NCBI RefSeq assembly: GCF_030704685.1
Contig: NZ_JAUZDX010000007.1
Location: 1-64,000, forward strand
DNA length: 64,000 nucleotides
Source: Acidovorax sp. A1169
GTDB lineage: Bacteria; Pseudomonadota; Gammaproteobacteria; Burkholderiales; Burkholderiaceae_C
Reading direction: 5' to 3'
The notes under the pieces are model-generated. The model was given only the letters and a program-made list of their open reading frames with translations, did not search any database and had not been told where the DNA came from. Positions within the stretch are counted from its first letter, which is position 1. The number at the start of each line of letters is the position of its first letter. Positions 45,802 to 55,312 of the stretch are shown in pieces. The position numbers and the translations under genes are program-made.

Positions 45802-46866
45802 TCAGGCCTCCGCCGGGTAGAACATCTTGCGCGCCGGCACCGTTTCCACCGCGCGCGCAATCGCGCCGATATGGTCCGGCGTGGTGCCGCAGCAGCCGCC
45901 CACGATGTTCACGAGGCCCTCGGCCGCGAATTCGTGCACCAGCCGGCTCGTGACCTCGGGCGTCTCGTCGAAGCCGGTGTCGCTCATGGGATTGGGCAGA
46001 CCGGCGTTCGGGTAGCAGCTGATGAAGGTATCGCCTGCGACACGGTTGAGCTCCTGGATGTAGGGGCGCATCAGCGTGGCGCCCAGGGCGCAGTTCAGGC
46101 CGATGGCCAGGGGGCGCGCATGGCGCACGCTGTTCCAGAAGGCCGTCACCGTCTGGCCCGAAAGGATGCGTCCCGAGGCATCGGTCACCGTGCCGCTGAT
46201 GATCAGCGGCAGGCGCTGGCCGCTGTTCTCGAAATACTCGTCGATGGCAAACAGCGCGGCCTTGGCGTTCAGGGTGTCGAAGATGGTCTCGACCAGCAGC
46301 ACATCGCTGCCGCCCTCGACCAGGGCCTCGGTCTGCTCGTAGTAGGCGGCGCGCAGCTGCTCGAAGTCGATGTTGCGCGCGCCAGGGTCGTTCACGTCGG
46401 GGCTGATGCTGGCCGTCTTGGGCGTGGGGCCCAGGGCGCCGGCCACGAAGCGCGGCTTGTCGGGCGTGCTGTACTTGTCGCAGGCGGCGCGGGCCAGTTG
46501 CGCGGATTTGAGGTTCATCTCGCGCGCCAGGTCGGCCATCTTGTAATCCTCCTGCGCGATGGTGGTCGCGCCGAAGGTATTGGTCTCGATCAGGTCGGCA
46601 CCGGCAGCCAAATAGCGCTCGTGGATGTCGCTGATCACGTCGGGCCGCGTGAGGCTCAAGAGCTCGTTGTTGCCCTTGACGTCGCGCGGGAAGTCCTTGA
46701 ACCGGTCGCCCGCACCGCCGGGGCCGGTGTAGCCCTCGCCCCGGTACTGCGCCTCGCCCAGCTTGAAGCGCTGGATCATGGTGCCCATGGCGCCATCGAG
46801 GATGGCGATGCGTTGGGCGAGGATGTCGGGCAGCTGCTGGGCGCGGGTGTAGTGGAGGGCTTGCAT
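45802..46866 (-). CDS. metH: Homocysteine S-methyltransferase module of split MetH
   Basis: A 354-residue homocysteine-binding domain, equivalent to the N-terminal module of full-length MetH. It begins [20 protein letters not shown], the typical start of MetH. The zinc ligands are the Cys in GLNCALGA (about 257) and the Cys pair in [11 protein letters not shown] (about 330). It ends just before where the pterin domain would start, and that part is encoded separately at 7683-10421. The ATG at 46866 is chosen over earlier in-frame starts that precede the conserved region. No SAH riboswitch is seen in its leader. Confidence 0.95.
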   Translation of the reverse strand: MQALHYTRAQQLPDILAQRIAILDGAMGTMIQRFKLGEAQYRGEGYTGPGGAGDRFKDFPRDVKGNNELLSLTRPDVISDIHERYLAAGADLIETNTFGATTIAQEDYKMADLAREMNLKSAQLARAACDKYSTPDKPRFVAGALGPTPKTASISPDVNDPGARNIDFEQLRAAYYEQTEALVEGGSDVLLVETIFDTLNAKAALFAIDEYFENSGQRLPLIISGTVTDASGRILSGQTVTAFWNSVRHARPLAIGLNCALGATLMRPYIQELNRVAGDTFISCYPNAGLPNPMSDTGFDETPEVTSRLVHEFAAEGLVNIVGGCCGTTPDHIGAIARAVETVPARKMFYPAEA

Positions 46867-47025
46867 GCCCCTATTGTAGAAAGTGCGGCCCCGGCCCGCA
46901 TGCAGCGCACAATATGCGCCTGCCGTGCAACAGGCCAAATGGCACCTGCCAGGCCCCTATTGATACCAACTGCCTGCCATCGCTTGCTGAAAAAGCGCCA
47001 ACGGCCCTTAAACCCGAGTATTCGT

Positions 47026-48909
47026 TTGTCTTCTCGTCCTTTGTCATCCGCCCCCTCCCCCGCCCACACCGTCCTGCACGACGTTTTCGGCTACGAGCAG
47101 TTCCGGGGCCCCCAGCAGGACATCGTCGAGCACGTGATCGGCGGCAGCGACGCATTGGTGCTCATGCCCACGGGCGGGGGCAAATCGCTGTGCTACCAGG
47201 TGCCGGCCATCGTGCGCCAGCAGCAGGGCCGCGGGGTGACCATCGTCATCTCGCCGCTGATCGCGCTGATGCACGACCAGGTCGGTGCCCTGCACGAGGC
47301 GGGGGTGGATGCCGCCTTTTTGAACTCCACGCTGAGCTTCGACGAGGCGCAGGACGTGGAATTTCGCCTGCAGACCGGCGCCATCACGCTGCTCTACGCG
47401 GCGCCCGAGCGGCTGAACACGCCGCGCTTCCTGGGCCTGCTCGACAGCCTGTACAACGAAGGGCATCTGTCGCTCTTTGCCATCGACGAGGCGCATTGCG
47501 TGAGCCAGTGGGGCCACGACTTCCGCCCCGAGTACCGCGCCCTCACGGTGCTGCACGAGCGCTATGCCGGCGTGCCGCGCATCGCGCTGACCGCCACGGC
47601 CGACGACCTCACGCGCGCGGACATCATCGAGCGCCTGCAGCTCGAGGACGCTCGGCTGTTCATCAGCAGCTTTGACCGGCCCAACATCCGCTACCGCATC
47701 GAGGAAAAGAAGGACGCCACCACGCAGCTGCTGCGCTTCATCGAGCGCGAACACGCGGGCGAAGCCGGCGTGGTGTACTGCCAGTCGCGCAAGCGCGTGG
47801 AAGAACTCGCCTCGACCCTGAGCGACGCGGGCCTCACCGCCCTGCCCTACCACGCAGGCCTTGACACCAAGGTGCGCCAGAAGAACCAGGACCGCTTCCT
47901 GCGCGAGGAGGGCATCGTGATGGTGGCCACCATCGCCTTCGGCATGGGGATCGACAAACCGGACGTGCGCTTCGTGGCGCACGTGGACATGCCCAAGAAC
48001 ATCGAGGGCTACTACCAGGAGACCGGCCGCGCCGGCCGCGACGGCCTCAACGCCGACGCCTGGATGGCCTATGGCCTGAACGACGTGGTCAACCAGCGCC
48101 GCATGATCGACGAGAGCCCTGCGGGCGAGGAGTTCAAGCAGGCGCTGCGCGGCAAGCTCGATGCGCTGCTGGCCCTGGCCGAGGCCACCGATTGCCGACG
48201 TGTTCGGCTGCTGGCCTATTTCGGCGAAGCGTCCACGCCCTGCGGCAACTGCGACAACTGCCTGACGCCACCCGCCATATGGGACGCCACAGACGCAGCG
48301 CGCAAGCTGCTGTCCACCATCTACCGGGTGCAGCAGGTCAGCCGCATCGGCTTTGGTGCCGGCCACATCATGGACATCCTGCGCGGCAAGCAGACCGAGA
48401 AGGTGCTGCAGTTCGGGCACGAGAAGATCTCCACCTTCGGCATCGGCGCCGACCTGTCAGAGCCCCAGCTGCGCGGCGTGCTGCGCCAGTTGATCGCCAC
48501 CGGGGCGCTGGGCCTGCAGAAGGTGATGCTGGACAGCGGCCACAGCTTCGACACGCTGTGCCTCACCGAAGGCTCGCGCGCCGTGCTCAAGGGTGAGGTA
48601 CCGGTACAACTGCGCGAGTCGGTGTCGGCCGCGCCAGCCAAGCGCACCCGCAAGGGCAGCGCGCCACCGGCCGCGGCCGCCAACCTGGGGCCCGATGCGC
48701 AGGTGCGCTTCATCAACCTCAAGGCCTGGCGCGCCGAGGTGGCCAAGGAGCACAACCTGCCGGCCTACGTGATCTTCCACGACGCCACGCTGGCGGCCAT
48801 CGCCGAGCGCAACCCCGCCACCCTGGAGGACCTGCAGGGCATCAGCGGCATGGGTGCCAAGAAGCTCGAAGCCTATGGCAGCGAGGTGCTGCGCGTCAGC
48901 GGGCAGTAA
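47026..48909 (+). CDS. recQ: ATP-dependent DNA helicase RecQ
   Basis: A 627-residue RecQ helicase. In order: helicase core with Walker A MPTGGGKS (about 46), DEAH box [20 protein letters not shown] (about 153), motif [12 protein letters not shown], the zinc-binding Cys set ending CGNCDNC (about 405), winged helix, and a C-terminal HRDC domain (about 555-625, [20 protein letters not shown]). There is no in-frame ATG before Walker A. TTG 47026 (with GAG nine bases upstream) or TTG 47041 must serve as start. Function is in recombinational repair. Confidence 0.93.
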   Translation: MSSRPLSSAPSPAHTVLHDVFGYEQFRGPQQDIVEHVIGGSDALVLMPTGGGKSLCYQVPAIVRQQQGRGVTIVISPLIALMHDQVGALHEAGVDAAFLNSTLSFDEAQDVEFRLQTGAITLLYAAPERLNTPRFLGLLDSLYNEGHLSLFAIDEAHCVSQWGHDFRPEYRALTVLHERYAGVPRIALTATADDLTRADIIERLQLEDARLFISSFDRPNIRYRIEEKKDATTQLLRFIEREHAGEAGVVYCQSRKRVEELASTLSDAGLTALPYHAGLDTKVRQKNQDRFLREEGIVMVATIAFGMGIDKPDVRFVAHVDMPKNIEGYYQETGRAGRDGLNADAWMAYGLNDVVNQRRMIDESPAGEEFKQALRGKLDALLALAEATDCRRVRLLAYFGEASTPCGNCDNCLTPPAIWDATDAARKLLSTIYRVQQVSRIGFGAGHIMDILRGKQTEKVLQFGHEKISTFGIGADLSEPQLRGVLRQLIATGALGLQKVMLDSGHSFDTLCLTEGSRAVLKGEVPVQLRESVSAAPAKRTRKGSAPPAAAANLGPDAQVRFINLKAWRAEVAKEHNLPAYVIFHDATLAAIAERNPATLEDLQGISGMGAKKLEAYGSEVLRVSGQ

Positions 48910-48910
48910 C

Positions 48911-49978
48911 TTACCTGCCGGGCTTCTTGCCCGGAAAGAAGGTCTGGGTGAGGGCCCGGCCGATCTGCTCGAAGGCCTTGCCCGCCTCGCCATGCTCGTC
49001 CAGGTCCTCGGCGCAGGTGGCCAGCACGATGGCGGCACGGCCGCCGTCCTGCGGGTTGACCACGCCCATGTGGCAGGCGCGGTGCAACTGGGTGCCCGTC
49101 TTGTGGATGAAGCGCTCGCTGCGCGGCAGGCCGGCTTCAAGCCGATAGGCATCGTAGGTTGCGTACTTGAGGTCGGTGAAAAGGCGCTGCTGGTGCGCGG
49201 GCGAGAGCAACTTGCCGGTGACCAGCTTCTCCAGCATGCCGCCATAGGATGTAAGCGGTGCCGAATTGAGTCCGCGCGCGTAATAGCGCTTGTAGGCCTC
49301 GTCCATGGTCTTCACACGCAGATCCGCCTTGTCCACGCCGATGGTGCGCGCGAGCGTCTCCACTCGCTTGTCACCCATGGGTGCCGCGGCCAAGCGCACC
49401 AGGTCCATGTTGGCCATCTTGCGCGCACCGGGGTGCAACTCGGCATACACGTCGTAGCGCACCTGCGTGAAATCGGTGATGCGCTCGAAGCCCTTGGTAC
49501 CGAGCAGGTCGCGCGCGCGGCGGTTGAGCGTGTCGTCGCCGATGGTGCGGATCAGCATGTTGGCGGCGGTGTTGTCACTCTCCATCAGCATGCGCTTGAG
49601 CAATGCGTCCAAGCGGTAGCGGGTGCCGGCCTTGTTCCAGACCACGTTGCCCGAGCCGTCAACCTTGTCGCTGTCCTGCAGCGTCACCTGCTCGGCAAGG
49701 CTGTGTTTTCCCTGCTCGACCTCCTGCAGCAGGGCAATGGCCACCGGCAGCTTGGCCGAGGAGCCCAGGTACCAGGGCCGGTCGGCCTGGTAGGACAGCA
49801 CTTCACCGTTGTCCAGCCGCTTGACATAGACCCCGAGCTGCCCGGGAGTGGCTTGGTCGATCTTCTCGATCTGCTGGCGCAGCGCGTCGCTCCAGGCAGC
49901 GCCTTGCGCGGCCAGGCTAGCGCTCGCCAGGATCAGCGCGGTGCACCACGCGCGCAACGGGAGGGCACTCTGGGTCAT
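48911..49978 (-). CDS. Class A beta-lactamase-like serine hydrolase (copy 2)
   Basis: A 355-residue exported protein (signal peptide about 1-26). The class A order of motifs is present: SxxK as SSAK (about residue 73), SDN in MLMESDNTAANML (about 134), and KTG in FIHKTGTQ (about 293). The omega-loop ExxLN that carries the deacylating Glu is not preserved; the matching place reads YAELHPGAR. True beta-lactamase activity is therefore doubtful, and a DD-peptidase-like role is possible. It is the second of two tandem paralogues, with a 62-base overlap with the upstream copy. Confidence 0.85.
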   Translation of the reverse strand: MTQSALPLRAWCTALILASASLAAQGAAWSDALRQQIEKIDQATPGQLGVYVKRLDNGEVLSYQADRPWYLGSSAKLPVAIALLQEVEQGKHSLAEQVTLQDSDKVDGSGNVVWNKAGTRYRLDALLKRMLMESDNTAANMLIRTIGDDTLNRRARDLLGTKGFERITDFTQVRYDVYAELHPGARKMANMDLVRLAAAPMGDKRVETLARTIGVDKADLRVKTMDEAYKRYYARGLNSAPLTSYGGMLEKLVTGKLLSPAHQQRLFTDLKYATYDAYRLEAGLPRSERFIHKTGTQLHRACHMGVVNPQDGGRAAIVLATCAEDLDEHGEAGKAFEQIGRALTQTFFPGKKPGR

Positions 49979-51092
49979 GGGTTCTTCCGTCGGTCAGCAG
50001 GCCAGAATTGCACAGGGCCGCCCCCACATCGCGGAGGGCACGGTCTGAACGCGCGCTGGACAGCTCTCCGCGCGTGCATGCGACCACGATAACCCGCTGG
50101 TCCCGACCCAGACGTGGGACAGTGACCAATCCGGTGTCGCAGGTGCGCGCACGCTGCGTGCCGGTCTTGTGCGCGAAGCGCGCCGTTTTCGGCAGGCCGG
50201 CCTGTACGCGGTAGACCCCTGTCTGCACCCGCTCCATGACGCCCAGCAGGTAGCGCGTGTGCTCGGCATGGAGCGCCTTGCCGTTGACCAGCAGCTCCAG
50301 CAGGTCGGCATACGCATCAAGGCGGCCCGAGTTCAGGCCGCTGGCGTAGTAGGCCTCGAAGGCATCGCCCACGCTGGGCAACAGGAAGGACGAGGCCGGC
50401 ACGCGCAGCAGGCGCGCGAGCACCTGCACCCGGTCGGCATCGCTGCGCTGCTGCTTGATCACCAGGAAGTCATGGCCCGACAGGTGCGATGCCTGCGGCG
50501 TCAGGTAGCCATAGGCGTGGCGGCGCACGTCGGCCAGGCTGGTGATGCGCTCGAAGCCCCGGGGCACGAGCTGCTCGACCAGGGCATTCACGGCGCGGAT
50601 GCCGACCAGGCCGATCAGCATGTCGCTGGCGGTGTTGTCGCTGTAGATGACCATCTGCTCGATGAGGTAGCGGATGCTCAGCGCCGCGCCCACGGCTTTG
50701 GAGTTGGTATGGCCCGCACCGTCCACGTAGTCGGAAGCGCGCACGCGCAGTTTGGTCTCCAGCGTGAAGTCGCCGCGCTCCACGGCCTGCAGCACTGCCA
50801 GCGCCACCGGGATCTTCACCGTCGAGGCCAGGTACCAGCGCTCTTGGCCGCGATGGGACACGGCGATGCCGCTCTCCAGATCGCGTACGTAGACGCCGAT
50901 GCCGGCGGTGTTCTGCGCCGCCAACTGGGTGAGCTGCTCCTGCAGCAGCTCCGGCCAGGCAGGGCGCGGCGGCGAGGCGCCCTGGGAATGCGCAGGGGCC
51001 GCAGCCACCACTGCGGCGGACAAGGTCAACGAAAGGATGAAAGCCTGCAGACGGGCGATGGCGCGCACCTCCGTAAACCTGCAACGGTACAC
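49917..51092 (-). CDS. Class A beta-lactamase-like serine hydrolase (copy 1)
   Basis: A 391-residue exported paralogue of the next gene. The signal peptide is about 15-37. Motifs are STVK (about 89), SDN in MVIYSDNTASDML (about 150) and KTG in FAHKTGTQ (about 308). The omega-loop region reads YGYLTPQASHL with no Glu, so the class A deacylation residue is missing. Start is a GTG at 51092; a GTG at 51068 is possible. The C-terminal tail of about 25 residues beyond the fold runs into the next gene, giving an unusually long 62-base overlap. Confidence 0.82.
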   Translation of the reverse strand: MYRCRFTEVRAIARLQAFILSLTLSAAVVAAAPAHSQGASPPRPAWPELLQEQLTQLAAQNTAGIGVYVRDLESGIAVSHRGQERWYLASTVKIPVALAVLQAVERGDFTLETKLRVRASDYVDGAGHTNSKAVGAALSIRYLIEQMVIYSDNTASDMLIGLVGIRAVNALVEQLVPRGFERITSLADVRRHAYGYLTPQASHLSGHDFLVIKQQRSDADRVQVLARLLRVPASSFLLPSVGDAFEAYYASGLNSGRLDAYADLLELLVNGKALHAEHTRYLLGVMERVQTGVYRVQAGLPKTARFAHKTGTQRARTCDTGLVTVPRLGRDQRVIVVACTRGELSSARSDRALRDVGAALCNSGLLTDGRTHDPECPPVARVVHRADPGER

Positions 51093-51141
51093 CCCAGCCC
51101 CGACAGGGGCCGTAACACTCTGTGATTCCGAGGGTTACGCC

Positions 51142-51822
51142 TCAGCCTTCCTGCAGCAGCGGCGAGCGCAGGATGATCTGCGCCGTAGCGAACAGATGGG
51201 TGTCGATGGCCGCGAAGGCCCGGGCCTTGTCGCGTGCCAGGGCCGCCTCCATGATCTGGCGGTGCTCGCCGCGCACATCGCGGTGGTCGCTGCTCAGCGG
51301 CACCGAAAGGCGGCGGTAGCGCTCGCTCTGCCGGTAGAGCATGTGCCGCATGCGCAGCAGCCACTGGTTGGGGCAGGCGCTGACCAGCGCCTCGTGGAAC
51401 TCGCCATGCGCGTCGTTCCAGGCGATGGTGGAGCGTGCCTCGGCTTCCGACGGCAGGGACTGCAGGCGTTCCATGCGGTGGGAGGCCGCGACGATGCGCG
51501 TCTCCCACTCCACATCGCCGTGCTCCATGGCCTGGCCCAGGCACAGGGACTCCATCTCCACGCGGGCGCGGGTCAGGTCCAGCAGCTCTTCCTTGCTCAC
51601 CGGGCTCACGCGGTAACCGCGGTGCGACTCGCCCATCACCATGCCTTCGGCCCCCAGGCGCGAGAGCGCCTCGCGCACGGCGCCCAGGCTCAATTCCAGC
51701 CGCTCTTCGATGGCCTTGATGTTCAGCTTGGCGCCCGGCGGCAGGCGCCCGTCGAGGATTTCGGCACGGATCAGGTCGCAGGCGGTCTCCGCCTGGGTGC
51801 GCTTGGGAAGGGTGGTCTGCAT
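51142..51822 (-). CDS. GntR family (FCD) transcriptional regulator
   Basis: A 226-residue FadR-subfamily regulator. The winged HTH is residues 10-75 (IRAEILDGRLPPGAKLNIKA, then LSLGAVREALSRLGAEG). The helical FCD effector domain follows, with likely metal-binding His/Asp residues in WNDAHGEFHEALV and VRGEHRQIMEAAL. It is divergent from the FAH/TRAP/oxidase operon, and the 115-base spacer has a perfect palindrome. It is very probably the repressor of that operon, with a 2-hydroxy- or 2-oxo-acid as effector by inference. Confidence 0.93.
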   Translation of the reverse strand: MQTTLPKRTQAETACDLIRAEILDGRLPPGAKLNIKAIEERLELSLGAVREALSRLGAEGMVMGESHRGYRVSPVSKEELLDLTRARVEMESLCLGQAMEHGDVEWETRIVAASHRMERLQSLPSEAEARSTIAWNDAHGEFHEALVSACPNQWLLRMRHMLYRQSERYRRLSVPLSSDHRDVRGEHRQIMEAALARDKARAFAAIDTHLFATAQIILRSPLLQEG

Positions 51823-51869
51823 GGCCTGCCTATTTTATGCGGGAATCTACCAAGAGAATAATAATAGAT

Positions 51870-51883
51870 TATTTGATCAAATA
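51870..51883. promoter_or_regulatory. Palindromic GntR operator candidate
   Basis: TATTTGATCAAATA is a perfect 14-bp palindrome in an AT-rich stretch midway between the divergent GntR and FAH genes. FCD-type GntR proteins bind short AT-rich palindromes of this size. Its AT-rich surroundings, including TATATAT, also suit promoter elements. Confidence 0.6.
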
Positions 51884-51937
51884 TATATCCATGCAGTCAG
51901 ACCCAGAGGTGCTTGGCTGCCGCCACCAGGAGACCCG

Positions 51938-52837
51938 ATGAAATTGCTTCGCTTCCAATCGGCCGGCCACAACGGCTGGGCCGTGTGCCACCCGGCCACC
52001 GGCGAATGGCATGGCACCACCGAAGGCCATGGCGCCTACCCCGGCGATGTGGATGACCTGCTGCGCCAGGGGCGTGCAGCGCTCGACGCCGCAGCCGCCG
52101 CCATGGCCCGCCAAGGCGCCGTGGACCTGGCCACCGTGCAGCTGCTGGCGCCCGTGGCCCGGCCGGCCAAGATCATCTGCGTGGGCCTGAACTACCGCGA
52201 CCACACGGCCGAAAGCGGCTTCGTGCAGCCCGCCTACCCCACGCTGTTCGCGCGCTTCAACTCCAGCGTGATCGCGCACGGCGCACCGCTGCTGCACTCA
52301 CCGCTGTCGGATTCGCTGGATTTCGAAGGCGAGCTGGTCGCGGTCATCGGCACCGGCGGCAGCCGCATCGCGCGGGAGGATGCCCTCGCCCACGTGCTGG
52401 GCTATTCGGTCTTCAACGACGCCAGCGTGCGCGAGTACCAGTTCAAGACGCCGCAATGGACCATGGGCAAGAACTTCGATGGCACCGGCGCCTTCGGCCC
52501 CTGCCTGGTGACCGCCGACGAGCTGCCCCCCGGCGCGCGCGGCCTGCTGCTGGAGACCCGCCTGAACGGCCAGACCGTGCAGTCGGCCAATACCGATGAC
52601 ATGGTGTTCGACATCGAATCGCTGATCGTCACCATCAGCGAGGCCATCACGCTCGAAGCGGGCGACCTGATCGTGGCGGGCACCCCGGCCGGCATCGGCC
52701 ACGCCCGCGAGCCCCGCCTGTACATGAGGCCGGGCGACGTCTGCGAGGTGCAGATCGAGCGCATCGGCCTGCTGCGCAACCCCGTACACGCCGTGGCCGC
52801 CACGGCGCCCCTCCCCTTCGAGCCCGCCACCGCCTAA
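51938..52837 (+). CDS. Fumarylacetoacetate hydrolase family protein
   Basis: A 299-residue FAH-fold enzyme. A small N-terminal domain (1-70) is followed by the catalytic domain: PAKIICVGLNYRDHTAESGF, then DFEGELVAVIG with the first metal-site Glu pair, FNDASVREYQFKTPQWTMGK, and VAGTPAGIGHAREPRLYMRP. Such enzymes act as acylpyruvases, oxaloacetate decarboxylases or 2,4-dioxo-acid hydrolases. CAGGAGA precedes the ATG. It is first in a likely five-gene operon with a TRAP system and an FAD oxidase, so cleaving a 2-oxo-acid made by that oxidase is plausible. Confidence 0.9.
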   Translation: MKLLRFQSAGHNGWAVCHPATGEWHGTTEGHGAYPGDVDDLLRQGRAALDAAAAAMARQGAVDLATVQLLAPVARPAKIICVGLNYRDHTAESGFVQPAYPTLFARFNSSVIAHGAPLLHSPLSDSLDFEGELVAVIGTGGSRIAREDALAHVLGYSVFNDASVREYQFKTPQWTMGKNFDGTGAFGPCLVTADELPPGARGLLLETRLNGQTVQSANTDDMVFDIESLIVTISEAITLEAGDLIVAGTPAGIGHAREPRLYMRPGDVCEVQIERIGLLRNPVHAVAATAPLPFEPATA

Positions 52838-52860
52838 CGCCCAACCCCCAGGAGACTGCC

Positions 52861-53889
52861 ATGCCATTGAACCGATTGCTGCGCACTGCCCTCATCGGCA
52901 CCCTCACCGCCCTGGCCGCCCTCGGCGTGCAGGCCCAGGACGCCAAGCCCCGCACCGCCCGCTTCGGCCACGGTCTGGCCGACAACCACCCAGCCGGCCT
53001 GGCGGCCAAGCAGTTCGCCGCCGACATGGACAAGGCCACCGGCGGCAAGATGAAGATCACCGTGATCGCCAACCAGGCCCTGGGGCCCGACCCGCAGATG
53101 CTGGGCGCCCTGCAGGGTGGCGTGCAGGAGTTCTACACCGGCAGTGCGCTGGCGCTGCTGGGCCAGGTCAAGGAGCTCGGGTTCCAGGACGTTCCCTTTC
53201 TGTTCAACACCGAGGCCGAGGCCCACGCGGTGTTCGATGGGCCCGTGGGGCAAACCCTCAACACCAAGCTCGCCGGCGTGGGCATCCACGTGCTGGGCTG
53301 GTGGGAGAACGGCTTTCGCCATATCACCAACTCGCGCCGCCCGGTCCACAAGCTCGACGACCTCAAGGGCCTGAAGCTGCGCACCCAGCCCAACCCGCTC
53401 ACGCTCGATGCGTTCAAGGCCATTGGCGCCAACGCCTCGCCGCTGCCCTGGTCCGAGCTGTTCGTGGCGCTGGAGACCAAGGCCTTCGACGGGCAGGAAA
53501 ACCCTGTCGTGCTGATGTACACCCAGCGCTTCTACGAAGTGCAGAAGTACATGACGCTCTCGGGCCACGTCTACTCGCCGCTGATCTTCGCCGTGTCCAA
53601 GAAATACTGGGACAACCTCTCGGCCGACGAGAAACAGATGATGACCAGCGCCGCCAAGAGCGCCACGGCCTACCAGCGCAAGACCACCGCCGCCGAGGCC
53701 GGTGCGGCCCTGCAGGGCATGAAGGACAAGGGCATGCAGGTGACGCAGTTCTCCGAAGCCGACCTGCAGGCCATCCGCGACAAGGTGCCGCCGGCGATTG
53801 CGCCGCACCTGGAGAAGATCGGGCCCGAGTTCATGGCCCTGGTGCGCAGCGAGATCGCCAAGGCGCGCGGCGCGGCCAAGCCGCAGTGA
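52861..53889 (+). CDS. TRAP transporter receptor (DctP family)
   Basis: A 342-residue periplasmic receptor of the DctP type. The signal peptide is about 1-26 (ending GVQAQ). The mature domain has the carboxylate-binding Arg in LKGLKLRTQPNPLTLDAFKA (about 180) and the family segments PWSELFVALETKAFDGQENP and MYTQRFYEVQKYMTLSGHVY. It delivers an organic acid to the DctQM permease encoded at 55313-57104. CAGGAGACTGCC precedes the ATG. Its stop overlaps the oxidase start by one base (TGATG). Confidence 0.94.
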   Translation: MPLNRLLRTALIGTLTALAALGVQAQDAKPRTARFGHGLADNHPAGLAAKQFAADMDKATGGKMKITVIANQALGPDPQMLGALQGGVQEFYTGSALALLGQVKELGFQDVPFLFNTEAEAHAVFDGPVGQTLNTKLAGVGIHVLGWWENGFRHITNSRRPVHKLDDLKGLKLRTQPNPLTLDAFKAIGANASPLPWSELFVALETKAFDGQENPVVLMYTQRFYEVQKYMTLSGHVYSPLIFAVSKKYWDNLSADEKQMMTSAAKSATAYQRKTTAAEAGAALQGMKDKGMQVTQFSEADLQAIRDKVPPAIAPHLEKIGPEFMALVRSEIAKARGAAKPQ

Positions 53890-55283
53890 TGGACATGCCC
53901 GACCGCCCGCCCCTGCCGCCCGCCTTCCTCGAAGCATTGGGCCAGTTGCTCGGCCCGCGCCTGTCCACCAGCCTGGCGGTGCGCGCGCACCATGGGCGCG
54001 ACGAGTCGATCTTTTCCGCCATGCCGCCCGACGCCGTGGCCCATGCGCGCACACGCGAAGAGGTGCTGGCCATCGTGCGCCTGTGCCGCGACCACCGCGT
54101 GCCGCTGGTGCCCTACGGTGCGGGCTCGTCGCTCGAAGGCCACACCCTGGCCACGCGCGGCGGGCTGACGCTGAACCTGCAGCCGATGGACCAGGTGGTC
54201 GCCATCCACCCCGAGGACCAGACTGCCACCGTGCAGCCAGGCGTGACGCGCAAGGCGCTCAACGCGGAACTGCGCGACACGGGCCTGTTCTTTCCCATCG
54301 ACCCCGGGGCCGACGCGACCATCGGGGGCATGTGCGCCACGCGCGCCAGCGGCACCAACGCCGTGCGCTACGGCACCATGCGCGAAAACGTGCTCAACCT
54401 GACCGTGGTCACGGCCGACGGCGAGGTGGTGAAGACCGGCCAGCGCGCGCGCAAATCGGCTGCGGGCTACGACCTCACGCGGCTGTTCGTGGGCTCCGAA
54501 GGCACGCTGGGCGTGGTGGTCGAGGCCACGGTGCGCCTGTACCCGCTGCCCGAGAGCGTGATGGCAGCCGTGTGCGCCTTTCCCGACATCGATACCGCTG
54601 TGCAGGTGGTGGTGCAGACCATCCAGCTCGGTGTGCCGATCGCGCGCTGCGAGTTCGTCGACGCCACCGCCATCCGTGCGCTCAACGGCCACAGCCGCAC
54701 CGACCTGCCCGAGCAGCCCCATCTGTTCTTCGAGTTCCACGGCAGCGCGGCTGGCGTGCAGGAGCAGGTGGCCACCGTACAGGCCCTTGCGCTGGACGGC
54801 GGCGGCGCGCGGTTCCAGTGGGCCAGCAGCCCCGAGGAGCGCACGCGCCTGTGGGAGGCGCGGCACAACGTCTACTTCGCCGCGCTGCAGCTGCGCCCGG
54901 GCTGCCGCTCGGTGGTCACCGATGTCTGCGTGCCGATCTCGCGCCTGGCCGAATGCGTGGGCCAGACCGCGCAGGACCTGCAGCAGTCGGGCATGCTCGC
55001 GCCCATCGTCGGCCATGTGGGCGACGGCAACTTCCATGTGCAGATGCTGGTGGATGCAGACAACCACGCCGAGGTGGAACAGGCCGAAGCGCTCAACGCC
55101 CGCCTGGTGCAGCGCGCCCTGGCCATGGACGGCACCTGCACCGGCGAACACGGCGTGGGCCTGCACAAGCAGGGCTTCCTGCTCGACGAGCTGGGCGCTG
55201 CCCCGGTGGAACTGATGCGCCAGATCAAGCACGCCATGGACCCGCACAACCTCATGAACCCCGGCAAGATCTTCGCGTTCTGA
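53889..55283 (+). CDS. FAD-linked 2-hydroxyacid oxidase/dehydrogenase (GlcD/D-LDH-like)
   Basis: A 464-residue flavoprotein of the FAD-binding type 4 family, like D-lactate dehydrogenase and glycolate oxidase GlcD. FAD-binding motifs include PYGAGSSLEGH (about 77), IDPGADATIGGMCATRASGT (about 137) and FVGSEGTLGVV (about 200). The C-terminal catalytic part has GHVGDGNFHVQ, TGEHGVGLHKQGF and DPHNLMNPGKIF. It would oxidise a D-2-hydroxyacid to the 2-oxo-acid. It lies unusually between the TRAP receptor and permease genes, tying it to the imported substrate. Confidence 0.93.
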   Translation: MDMPDRPPLPPAFLEALGQLLGPRLSTSLAVRAHHGRDESIFSAMPPDAVAHARTREEVLAIVRLCRDHRVPLVPYGAGSSLEGHTLATRGGLTLNLQPMDQVVAIHPEDQTATVQPGVTRKALNAELRDTGLFFPIDPGADATIGGMCATRASGTNAVRYGTMRENVLNLTVVTADGEVVKTGQRARKSAAGYDLTRLFVGSEGTLGVVVEATVRLYPLPESVMAAVCAFPDIDTAVQVVVQTIQLGVPIARCEFVDATAIRALNGHSRTDLPEQPHLFFEFHGSAAGVQEQVATVQALALDGGGARFQWASSPEERTRLWEARHNVYFAALQLRPGCRSVVTDVCVPISRLAECVGQTAQDLQQSGMLAPIVGHVGDGNFHVQMLVDADNHAEVEQAEALNARLVQRALAMDGTCTGEHGVGLHKQGFLLDELGAAPVELMRQIKHAMDPHNLMNPGKIFAF

Positions 55284-55312
55284 CGCGGGCCCCCTCTTTC
55301 CACCCACATTCC

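Noticed and set aside
45871-47025. In-frame N-terminal extension of RecQ
   Set aside because: It is antisense to the homocysteine methyltransferase gene and has no helicase-like content. Family alignment starts after 47026.
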